DNA from: Winkia neuii
GTDB lineage: Bacteria; Actinomycetota; Actinomycetes; Actinomycetales; Actinomycetaceae
Direction of reading: 5' to 3'
Length of the DNA: 64,000 nt
NCBI RefSeq assembly: GCF_029011175.1
Contig: NZ_CP118946.1
Coordinates: 1,830,680 to 1,894,679, forward strand
In this document: piece by piece, positions 33,746-42,225 of the stretch
Layout: each line of letters begins with the position of its first letter
How positions within the stretch are numbered: the stretch's first letter is position 1
The notes under the pieces: model-generated
Databases searched by the model: none
What the model saw: only the letters and a program-made list of their open reading frames with translations
What the model was told of the DNA's origin: nothing
Made by a program: the position numbers and the translations under genes

Positions 33746-34384
33746 ATGTCCGATTCAGGCTACGAGCTCGGTTTCACTTCGGGCACGCTCATGCTTGCCG
33801 GCTACCGTGAAGCCGCCGAGCTATTCCTTGAAGGCCTCCCGCAAACCCAGGTTAGTAAGCGACTTTTTGCCGAAAATCTGGTGCGTATCGAGGGCGGAAA
33901 CCACCGCCGCGCAATGGCTTCTCTTACTGCCTCCCGCCTGGCCCCGCTAGGCAGACCGGCCTGGCAGTATTTGGCGTCTGGCCTGCAGGGGGCCGAATTC
34001 CTAATGTGGCTGTCTCTTTGCTTGCGCTCCCGGCTAACGGCCGATTTTGCTCGCGAAGTGTTGCGCGATCATGCACTAATCCAGGCGAGCGCCACTACCG
34101 ACCAGGATTTTTTGGAGTTTTGGAAGCAGAAGGCGCTCTGGCACCCCCATTTGCAGGGCCGCAGCGATAAGTCAATAAATAAAGTTCGCCAGTTTGTGTT
34201 CACGCAGGCGCGCAAGGCGGGTTTTTTGGACAGGCACAACGTTCCGCAAGAGGTTTTTATCCCCACCCAGGTTGCGCAAATAATCGTGGCCGCCAAAAGC
34301 AGGTGGGGTTGGCCTATGCGTGAGGCGTTTCCGGTGCCCCCGCAACAGTTTGAATTACTTCCCGATGATCAGGTAGGTGCGTGA
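33746..34384 (+). CDS. brxA: BREX protein BrxA (DUF1819)
   Basis: A 212-residue protein beginning MSDSGYELGFTSGTLMLAGYREAAELFLEG, starting at ATG 33746 with AAGGGAGG upstream. The pattern (RRLTASRLAPLGRPAWQYLASG..., LWLSLCLRSRLTADFAREVLRDHAL, FWKQKALWHPHLQGRSDKSINKVRQFVF) fits the BrxA/NusB-like family that opens type 1 BREX operons. BrxA is a small DNA-binding protein whose exact role in phage exclusion is unsettled. Its TGA overlaps the brxB start (TGATG). Confidence 0.9.
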   Translation: MSDSGYELGFTSGTLMLAGYREAAELFLEGLPQTQVSKRLFAENLVRIEGGNHRRAMASLTASRLAPLGRPAWQYLASGLQGAEFLMWLSLCLRSRLTADFAREVLRDHALIQASATTDQDFLEFWKQKALWHPHLQGRSDKSINKVRQFVFTQARKAGFLDRHNVPQEVFIPTQVAQIIVAAKSRWGWPMREAFPVPPQQFELLPDDQVGA

Positions 34385-35052
34385 TGTCAAAGCAGTCTCA
34401 TACGGCATCTTTTAGGCGCTCCCAACAGTATCCGCCTTCGCTACAAGAAACGTTAGATATTGCTCTGAGGGTGATGACCTCTAAGCGGTTTTTGAATAGG
34501 GAGGGTCTTGGTAACGAGGTCCCCTACTACGTGTTGCGTTATCGCATCGAGTGGGATCGTTCCTTCGACCAGAGTCTGCGGCAGATGCTTTCGCACCTGA
34601 ACGAGTCGGTGCCAACCTTGCACATTGACGTCTACCAGTTGGCTATTCAGATATGGCGCGACTGCGGCTACTGGGATCAGATTTTGGCTCAGGAGGCCGG
34701 CATGGACAGGCAGGATTTTGCCGATGGGCTGGCGCAAATCTTGGATGCTGAGCGGGTGCTTGCCCCGGCTATCGCCGAAAGAATCCAGGCGGCCCCCGAT
34801 TCGCGGGTGGTGATCCTTTCTGGCGTGCACCACCTGTTCCCCATCATGCGCGCTCACCGGCTACTCAATTGTTTGCAGCCGCTCACGGGGGATGTGCCCG
34901 TGGTGCTTACTTTCCCTGGCTCTTACCGTCAGTCGCCTACGGTGGGTTCGGCCCTAGTCTTGTTTGACCAGGTTAGTGAAGACAACTATTACCGCGCTTT
35001 TGATCTTTTGGACCAGCAGTACGCATTGGAAACTATCAAGGATGAATCATGA
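34384..35052 (+). CDS. brxB: BREX protein BrxB (DUF1788)
   Basis: A 222-residue protein. ATG 34384 overlaps the brxA stop; a GTG one codon earlier is also possible. DUF1788 features are seen: LHIDVYQLAIQIWRD in the middle, SRVVILSGVHHLFPIMRAHRLLNCLQP, then VPVVLTFPGSY and the C-terminal DNYYRAFDL. BrxB is an essential core member of type 1 BREX in tested systems, with unknown biochemistry. It overlaps brxC by four bases (ATGA). Confidence 0.9.
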   Translation: MSKQSHTASFRRSQQYPPSLQETLDIALRVMTSKRFLNREGLGNEVPYYVLRYRIEWDRSFDQSLRQMLSHLNESVPTLHIDVYQLAIQIWRDCGYWDQILAQEAGMDRQDFADGLAQILDAERVLAPAIAERIQAAPDSRVVILSGVHHLFPIMRAHRLLNCLQPLTGDVPVVLTFPGSYRQSPTVGSALVLFDQVSEDNYYRAFDLLDQQYALETIKDES

Positions 35053-38000
35053 AGCTAGCTGAAATGTATGCGAAGGACATTAACCGCACTATTGACGGGG
35101 TAATTAAGGCTAGCGAGGACGAGCACGTGCGGCTCGAGGTCGAAGAGTACGTGTTCACTGCCGAGATCAAGAATGGTCTTTCCCGTATTTTGGAGCAGTA
35201 CACTAGCCCCCACCCTAAGTCGAATGGCGTGTGGATTTCGGGATTTTTTGGTTCTGGTAAGTCGCACCTGCTCAAGATGACGTCGTTCTTGTTGGGGGAT
35301 GTGCAGGGGTCTTCGTCTGTGAGCCGGGATTTTGTGGCCGAACAGTTTTTGCAGAAAGCCTCCCAGGATGCCTTCTTGCAGGCTTCGCTGAAGAAGGCGG
35401 CGGCGATCCCGGCCACGTCCCTGCTGTTCAATATTGATGCGAAGGATGATAAGGCGCAGTCTTCGAAGAACCTGGCGCTGCTGGGGGTGTTTTATCGCGA
35501 GTTCTACCGCGCCTGCGGCTATTACGACCGCGATTTGGCGGTGGCCCGCCTGGAGCGGGATTTGGATTCGCTGCACAAGCTGGCCCAGTTCAAGGAGGCT
35601 TTCACCCAGGTGTCGGGTGGGAAGCGGTGGGAGGATGCCCGTAAGGCGGCCCTGTTTGCGAATGGGGATGCCGAGGCTGCGCTCGCGCAGATTGGCTCCC
35701 CTATTACTAACCCGATTAAGACTTATCGCGACAATTTGGCTTTGTCTGCTGAGGGGTTTGCCGAAGAGGTGCGTGATTGGATCGACCGGCAGGGTCCCAC
35801 TTACCGGTTGAATTTCTTTATTGACGAGGTCGGCCAGTACATTGGCACGGACACGAAGCTGATGCTCTCGCTGCAGACGGTTACCGAGGAGTTGTTCTCG
35901 AAGTGTCAGGGGCGCTCGTCGGTGTTTGTCACTTCGCAGGAGCAGCTGTCTTCGGTCCTTGGCGAGCTAGCTGACAGGCGCGGGGATGATTTTTCGAAGA
36001 TTCAGGGCCGTTTCGACACGCAGGTTAACCTGTCTACTCAGGAGGTCGAGGAGGTTGTTTCGAAGCGTCTGCTCACTAAAACGGACCAGGCCTCCGCTGC
36101 TCTGCGTCAGGTTTACGATGCCCACCAGGCCGAGTTTGAGTCTGCTTTTAGCTTCCCGAATTGGGAGAAGACGTATCGCAACTACCCCACTGCCGCCTCG
36201 TTTGTTGACACTTACCCGTTTGTGAACTATCAGTTCGACATGTTTACCCAAACTATGATTGGCCTGTCTTCTGCGGGCGCGTTCACGGGCCGGCATTCTT
36301 CGGTGGGGGCTCGTTCGCTGTTGGGTGTTGCCCAGCAGATTGCGAAGGACATCCAGAACAAGCAGGTGGGGGTGCTGGCCTCCTTTGACCAGTTCTACGA
36401 TGGCATGGACCAGTCGCTGAATTCGGACATCAAGCTGAACGTGCAGCGGGCGGTGGCGCAGTTTCGGGACAGTAACCCGTTGGCGATTCGGGTGCTCAAG
36501 ACGTTGTTGTTGGTGCGGTATGTGCAGAATTTCCCGAAGGATCCGAAGAATTTGCGCGTACTGCTTCGCCGCGATTTAGACGAGGACGTAGCTCAGCTTG
36601 AGGCCGACATTGAGGAGGCGCTCAAGCAGCTTGAGAGGCAGGTGCTGGTCCAGCGCATGCCCAATGGCACCTACGAGTATCTGACGAATGAGGAGCAGGA
36701 TATTAAGCGCGAGATCGATAGTATGCCGGTCTCTAATTCCCAGGTGTGGGATTACGTGAAGAGCGCGATCGTGTCTGCGCTTGGCAGCGACGCTACGAAG
36801 TACCGTTACCCGGATTCGAAGATGGACTTGAACGTTGGCATGTTCGTTGACGATACGCAGGTCGGTGGTGAGCAGCAGATTGCTATCCGCTATTACACTC
36901 CGAACGCGGGTGTGGATGAGGGCATTGTGGCGCAGCGGTCTGTGGGCTCGCAGAAGGACTTGTTCGTCCTATTAGACCTGCAGGTTGATCATTACACCGA
37001 GATCGAGACTTGGCATAAGACTAATGATTATTTGCGCCGCAATTCGACTTCTGCCCAGGGCAGCGCTTCTAGGTTTATTGTCGAGCACAAGGCGAATAAT
37101 GCCGAACGCAACGCTTCGCTGCAAAAGGATATTGCCGATTCGATCAGGAACGCTCGTTTCTTCGTAAATGGGTTAGAGGTCTCGCCTTCTTCTAGGGGTA
37201 ATGCGAAGGATGCGGTTAGGACTGCGTTGGGTCGGGTGGTGGCCACGGTCTACAACCGGATTGGCGAGGTGAAGCCTTTCCTGTCTTGGACGGAGTCGAA
37301 TATTGGGCTCGCCTTGCAAGATGACGAGGGCGGCATTTTTACCAGCCCCGAGGTGGCTACGCTGTCTAGCTTAGCTAACGAGGTAGCCCAGTGGATTAAC
37401 ACCACCAGGCAGCGCGAGGGCAAATCTACTTATGTTTCGGACGCTGTGGAGCACTATCACGGTGCCCCGTGCGGGTGGCCGGCGGCGGTAACCTTGGCGA
37501 TTATTGCTAGGGGCGTGCGCGATAACAAGTTGGAGGTGTCCCACAATCAGGCGCCGGTGCCGCGCACGCAGTTGGCGCAGCTGCTGGCAACGCGCAGCGA
37601 GCATAAGTCGCTGCTGGTGGAGCAGAAGAAGACCTACGACCGCTCCCAAGTTGCCCGTCTGTTAACGGTTGCCAACGATCTGACTAACGCGTGGCCGCAG
37701 ATGCAGCAGGCGGCGGAGGCTCCCAAAGAGGTTACTAAGTACGCCTACAAGGTGATTGAGGAGATGCGGCAGGTAGCCGAAAGCGATTTTGCTTTTGCCG
37801 CCCAGGCAGATCAGGTGATTGGGGCTTTCGAGCCCTTCTCTGTTACCCATAACGTCGACTTCTTCATGGACGGGCAGAACATGGCCAGCCTAGAAGAATT
37901 GTTGGATGTGAAAGAGGATTTCGTTGAGCCGGTCGGCGAGTTCTTCAGGAAGCATCTTCCGCTGGCCGAAAAGGCTAGGCAGTTGGCCCTCTCTCCAGAG

Positions 38001-38603
38001 AATTACGATCTGCCTGGGGCAGATGCGCAGCTGCCGGGCCAAATTCAGGCTCTGCTTGAAAGCCCCAACTTGTACAACCTGGTGCCGAAGCTGAAGGCGG
38101 CCACCGAGGACTTGGAGCGCGCCCAGCGGGCCCTTGCGGAAGAACAGCACCGGCTGATCGAGGCCGAATTGGCCCATGCGGTCGAGGGCGTGCAGGCCTC
38201 CCAGCAGTGGCAGCAGGCTAGTGAGGCCTCGCGCGAGCGGGTAGGTAATGCTATTGCTGAGTTTGAGAAGTTGGTTGCCAGCTCTGCTAATTCGGCCCAG
38301 CTGTCTAGTTTGCAGCTGAAGTTGAATGCGGCTAAGACTAGTTGGGTCAACGAGCTGATGCGCGTAAGTCCCGTGCCTGCCCCTGCAGCTGCTGCCCAGG
38401 GCGACGCGGCTGCGTCCCCTGCTGCGGAGCCTGCCCGGCAGCCGGCACAGCCGAAGCAGCCCAGGGCGAAGAGCATTTCTTCTTTCCTTGGTTCTTCTTC
38501 GCTGGCTACGATCAGTTCTACCCAGGAACTGGATGAGTATTTGGGCCAGCTGCGGGTCCAGTTGGCAGATTTTATTGACGATGGTGGGGTTGTGACGCTG
38601 TGA
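35049..38603 (+). CDS. brxC: BREX ATPase BrxC
   Basis: An 1184-residue P-loop ATPase, the usual size of BrxC/PglY. Walker A GFFGSGKSHLLKM is near residues 64-76 and Walker B LNFFIDEVGQYIG near 253-265, followed by SVFVTSQEQLSSVL. A long helical C-terminal half ends in a low-complexity Ala/Pro stretch (PVPAPAAAAQGDAAASPAAEPAR) and a short conserved tail. BrxC is a core BREX component. It overlaps pglX by four bases (GTGA). Confidence 0.93.
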   Translation: MKLAEMYAKDINRTIDGVIKASEDEHVRLEVEEYVFTAEIKNGLSRILEQYTSPHPKSNGVWISGFFGSGKSHLLKMTSFLLGDVQGSSSVSRDFVAEQFLQKASQDAFLQASLKKAAAIPATSLLFNIDAKDDKAQSSKNLALLGVFYREFYRACGYYDRDLAVARLERDLDSLHKLAQFKEAFTQVSGGKRWEDARKAALFANGDAEAALAQIGSPITNPIKTYRDNLALSAEGFAEEVRDWIDRQGPTYRLNFFIDEVGQYIGTDTKLMLSLQTVTEELFSKCQGRSSVFVTSQEQLSSVLGELADRRGDDFSKIQGRFDTQVNLSTQEVEEVVSKRLLTKTDQASAALRQVYDAHQAEFESAFSFPNWEKTYRNYPTAASFVDTYPFVNYQFDMFTQTMIGLSSAGAFTGRHSSVGARSLLGVAQQIAKDIQNKQVGVLASFDQFYDGMDQSLNSDIKLNVQRAVAQFRDSNPLAIRVLKTLLLVRYVQNFPKDPKNLRVLLRRDLDEDVAQLEADIEEALKQLERQVLVQRMPNGTYEYLTNEEQDIKREIDSMPVSNSQVWDYVKSAIVSALGSDATKYRYPDSKMDLNVGMFVDDTQVGGEQQIAIRYYTPNAGVDEGIVAQRSVGSQKDLFVLLDLQVDHYTEIETWHKTNDYLRRNSTSAQGSASRFIVEHKANNAERNASLQKDIADSIRNARFFVNGLEVSPSSRGNAKDAVRTALGRVVATVYNRIGEVKPFLSWTESNIGLALQDDEGGIFTSPEVATLSSLANEVAQWINTTRQREGKSTYVSDAVEHYHGAPCGWPAAVTLAIIARGVRDNKLEVSHNQAPVPRTQLAQLLATRSEHKSLLVEQKKTYDRSQVARLLTVANDLTNAWPQMQQAAEAPKEVTKYAYKVIEEMRQVAESDFAFAAQADQVIGAFEPFSVTHNVDFFMDGQNMASLEELLDVKEDFVEPVGEFFRKHLPLAEKARQLALSPENYDLPGADAQLPGQIQALLESPNLYNLVPKLKAATEDLERAQRALAEEQHRLIEAELAHAVEGVQASQQWQQASEASRERVGNAIAEFEKLVASSANSAQLSSLQLKLNAAKTSWVNELMRVSPVPAPAAAAQGDAAASPAAEPARQPAQPKQPRAKSISSFLGSSSLATISSTQELDEYLGQLRVQLADFIDDGGVVTL

Positions 38604-41600
38604 GTGTTTTGTCCTTAGAATCTTTGGCTACTTCTGCCCGGACTAGTTTGACCGACCAGGTGGCTGTGCGCCTGTCTAGCCTGCTTGCCAGCCCAGACAC
38701 GGACGCGCATGTGCGCACCTCGCTGACAAATGCGATCACCGGGTTTGGCCAAGATGGGGTGGTAGAGCGGGCCGCCTATTCGTGGTTCAACCGGCTGACT
38801 GCCGCCCGGTTCATGGATGCGCACGCCTATTCGGGCACCTACCAGGTGGTGACTCCCCCGCCAGGATCCAACCAGCCAGAATGTCTGGTGCAGGCCAGGC
38901 AGGGCAGCTTCGACTACAAGATTGATCCGCAGGTGCAGTCGCAGGTAACAGACCTGCTGCTGGCCGGTAAAGACCGGCAGGCTTACGTCACCTTACTGAC
39001 TGCTTACTTCCAGCTGTGGTCTAAGGCCATGCCCGCGGTATTCCCGCATGCGAATAGTTGGGTGAACTATTTGGCCCCTGGCGATCTTTTGTCAGCTACT
39101 TCCGTGCGCTTGGATATTGTGCAGGCGATGGACCAGGATGCCTGCAAGGATGTGGAAGTTATTGGCTGGTTGTACCAGTACTACATTTCGCAGGTAAAGG
39201 CCGAAATTAACGACTCAAAGAAGAAGATTACCGCTAAGGAGCTAGCCCCTGTCACCCAGCTGTTTACCCCACACTGGATCGTGCGGTATTTGGTTGAGAA
39301 CACGGTGGGCAAGCAGTGGCTGCGCGCCCACCCCTCTTCCCCTTTGCGCGAGCAGATGGAGTATTTGGTCCCCTCCGCCCAGGGGCAAGAAGATGCCGGG
39401 TTGGCCATTGGGGATCCTACCGAGTTCCGAATTGTTGATCCTGCTTGCGGTTCTGCGCACATGCTGACGTACACGTTCGACCTGCTGTGGCAGATGTACG
39501 TCGAGGCCGGCTATTCTTCCTCCAAGATCGCCAATTTGATTTTCACCCACAACCTGACGGGTATCGAGATTGACCGCCGCGCGGTACAGTTGGCTTCTTT
39601 CGCCTTGGCCATGAAGGCACAGGAGCACGACAGACGCTACTTGGAACGCTCCGGGGTGGCCAGCCCAAACATTGTGCATATCCGCTCGGTGGCGATCCCG
39701 CCCATCTCCCCCGAGCAATACCAGCGCATTTGCGACCAGCTAGCCGGCAGCGCCGAGCAGCTGCCTTCCCTAAAGGAGCTAAACAAGCTGATCGACCAGC
39801 TGGGCGAGGCCTCCACCTTCGGCTCCCTAATTCAACCCCCCGCCGGAGCGTACGAAGTACTGCAACAGCTGACCAACGTTGCCGATCCAGCACTTATGGG
39901 CACCGACCCTGACGAGCTAGCAGCAGCCGCAACAATAGTTAAAGCCCTGCATAACAGCCAGTACACCGCCGTGGTAGCTAATCCCCCGTACCTAGGGAGC
40001 AAACATCATTCTCCGTTATTGAAGAAATTTCTCGGTAAAAAGTACACTGCACACAAGGCAGATCTCATTACGTGTTTTATGACCAGAGGCCGAACTCTAG
40101 TTCAAGACGCTGGCGCTTGGGGAATGCTTACGCTAAATAACTGGATGTTCTTGAGTTCGTTTGAAAATTCAAGAAAACAATTGCTTAACGAGAACACGAT
40201 TTCCACTTTTACAATGCTCGGCAGAGGCATATGTGGTGTCGCTATGGATTTTTGCGTTTTTACGTGTATCAACACGCCTCCCTCTGAAAGAACAGAAATA
40301 CAATTCATCCATCTTGCAGATCGTGCTGAAACTCCCTCGGACGAAATGCGTACCGGAAGATTTTTCGATGCGCTAAAAGGAAAAAACCGCGATCGCGTAT
40401 ACCAAAAAAGAGTAGATGACCTCGAGGCAATTCCTGGCTCGCCGATTGTGTATTGGCTCCCCGACGCACTCCTGGACGCGTTCCGCAATGGCACCCCACT
40501 AGGAGAGATAGCTTCCCCCAGGCAGGGACTGGCAACCGCGGACAACGACAGGTTCCTTCGCCTGTGGTGGGAGGTAGGCCAGGCCAACTCCTACCTGCAC
40601 GCCAAAGACAAGCAGGACGCCATAGACTCGGGAAAGAAATGGTTCCCCCACAACAAGGGCGGATCATTCCGCAAATGGTACGGCAACCAGGACTACGTAG
40701 TTAACTGGGAAAATGACGGCGAAGAAATTATAAACTTTGTTGACGAAGCCGGAGAACAAAGGTCCCGTCCACAAAATACAGAGTTCTACTTCAAACCATG
40801 CATTTCCTGGAGCGATGTATCTTCCGGAACAATAGCCTTCAGAGCATATCCTGAAGGTTATGTTTTCGACGCCGCAGGCCCATCTATTTTCCCTGACAGG
40901 GAAGAGCAACTAACGTTGATTTCATTCCTTAATTCAGGTGTAGCTTCCGAATTGCTAACTGCTTTTTCTTCCGGGCTACACTTCAGCGTCGGACACGTAT
41001 CGAAAGTGCCAATCCCAAAGGAATCAATACCTAATACCAAGATTATCGATGAGCTAATATCCCTGTTCAAATCTGATTTGATGGAAACCGAAACAGCCAA
41101 TTCATTTTCTGCGAATCTATCGCATATCCATCAGGATCTATCGAGAACCTTCGAGATAGACTTCCAGAGAGCTATCGAAAACACTAATTACGCAAGATTA
41201 CTCGAGTTACAAAACAATAATCATTGGGCGAATGTCGTAGGAATTGAGAGACCCGAAGAATCGCTTTCTCTGAACCAAGTCTCCCTACTCCAGAATCCTT
41301 ATTTTGCTTTTGCGCCTGAAAAGGGGCAGACGCGCTCGGAGGAGGAATATAGGTGGTTGTTCTTCCAGCGAGCGGCGCAGGAGCTAATCTCGTACATCAT
41401 CGGGCTGTGGTTTGGCCGCTACTCGCTGGACAAGCCGGGACTGATCCTGGCTGACCAGGGGGCAAGCCTGCAGGATTACCTGGCCCAGGTGCCAGAGCCG
41501 ACGCTTATTCCGGATGACGATGGGATCATTCCCTTCACCGACGGCTATTTCGCCGACGACGCGCTGCTGCGCGTGCAGGAAGCCATCAAGGCGATATATG

Positions 41601-42223
41601 GGGAGGAGAACTTGGAAGAGAACCTGGCCTTCCTGGTGCAGTGTTTGAACGTGAAGAGCTCGGGCAAGAAGAGTGAATTCACCGCGCCCACCCTCCCCAC
41701 TAACTACCGGGAGGGGCTATTTAAGTACCTGGACAAGGAGTTCCTCAAAACCCACGAGGCGATGTATTCCAACCGGCCGATCTACTGGATGTTCCAATCC
41801 CCAAAGGGCTATTTCAAGGCGCTTATCTACCAGCACAGGTACACCGCCGCCACCGCGGGCCAGGTGCTCGCCAAGTATGCGGTCCCCTACCGCAATGCGC
41901 TCACCACCGAGGTAAAAGACCTGCAGGCCCAGCTGGACTCCGCTGCCAGGTCGCAGCAGGCCGCCCTCAGGAAACGCCTCAAATGGGTGGAAACCGCCCT
42001 GGCAGACGTAACCGCCTACATTGACGACTCGCTCTACCCCCTCTCCATCCGAAAGGTCAGCATCGACCTGGATGACGGGGTGCGAGTCAACTACAACAAG
42101 GTTGCCTACGGAATCAGCGGCAACAGGGAACAGCTGAAAAAGAGCGCTCTGCGCCCTCAAAAAGGCTTTAGCGACTGGTACAAAAAGCGCAAAAAAGCTG
42201 GAACCCAATTCTGGCAGGAGTAG
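38600..42223 (+). CDS. pglX: BREX adenine-specific DNA methyltransferase PglX
   Basis: A 1207-residue N6-adenine methyltransferase of type 1 BREX, starting at GTG. The SAM-binding motif IVDPACGSAHML is near 278-289 and the catalytic motif NPPY near 460-463. The following half is the target-recognition region, and LRKRLKWVETALADVTAY is a coiled-coil tail. PglX marks host DNA at a short asymmetric site and is also needed for exclusion. The recognition half is compositionally mosaic: about 39960-40440 and 40680-41320 are clearly AT-richer than the intervening and flanking stretches, as if segments had been exchanged. The catalytic residues are intact. Confidence 0.95.
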   Translation: MSVLSLESLATSARTSLTDQVAVRLSSLLASPDTDAHVRTSLTNAITGFGQDGVVERAAYSWFNRLTAARFMDAHAYSGTYQVVTPPPGSNQPECLVQARQGSFDYKIDPQVQSQVTDLLLAGKDRQAYVTLLTAYFQLWSKAMPAVFPHANSWVNYLAPGDLLSATSVRLDIVQAMDQDACKDVEVIGWLYQYYISQVKAEINDSKKKITAKELAPVTQLFTPHWIVRYLVENTVGKQWLRAHPSSPLREQMEYLVPSAQGQEDAGLAIGDPTEFRIVDPACGSAHMLTYTFDLLWQMYVEAGYSSSKIANLIFTHNLTGIEIDRRAVQLASFALAMKAQEHDRRYLERSGVASPNIVHIRSVAIPPISPEQYQRICDQLAGSAEQLPSLKELNKLIDQLGEASTFGSLIQPPAGAYEVLQQLTNVADPALMGTDPDELAAAATIVKALHNSQYTAVVANPPYLGSKHHSPLLKKFLGKKYTAHKADLITCFMTRGRTLVQDAGAWGMLTLNNWMFLSSFENSRKQLLNENTISTFTMLGRGICGVAMDFCVFTCINTPPSERTEIQFIHLADRAETPSDEMRTGRFFDALKGKNRDRVYQKRVDDLEAIPGSPIVYWLPDALLDAFRNGTPLGEIASPRQGLATADNDRFLRLWWEVGQANSYLHAKDKQDAIDSGKKWFPHNKGGSFRKWYGNQDYVVNWENDGEEIINFVDEAGEQRSRPQNTEFYFKPCISWSDVSSGTIAFRAYPEGYVFDAAGPSIFPDREEQLTLISFLNSGVASELLTAFSSGLHFSVGHVSKVPIPKESIPNTKIIDELISLFKSDLMETETANSFSANLSHIHQDLSRTFEIDFQRAIENTNYARLLELQNNNHWANVVGIERPEESLSLNQVSLLQNPYFAFAPEKGQTRSEEEYRWLFFQRAAQELISYIIGLWFGRYSLDKPGLILADQGASLQDYLAQVPEPTLIPDDDGIIPFTDGYFADDALLRVQEAIKAIYGEENLEENLAFLVQCLNVKSSGKKSEFTAPTLPTNYREGLFKYLDKEFLKTHEAMYSNRPIYWMFQSPKGYFKALIYQHRYTAATAGQVLAKYAVPYRNALTTEVKDLQAQLDSAARSQQAALRKRLKWVETALADVTAYIDDSLYPLSIRKVSIDLDDGVRVNYNKVAYGISGNREQLKKSALRPQKGFSDWYKKRKKAGTQFWQE

Positions 42224-42225
42224 CA

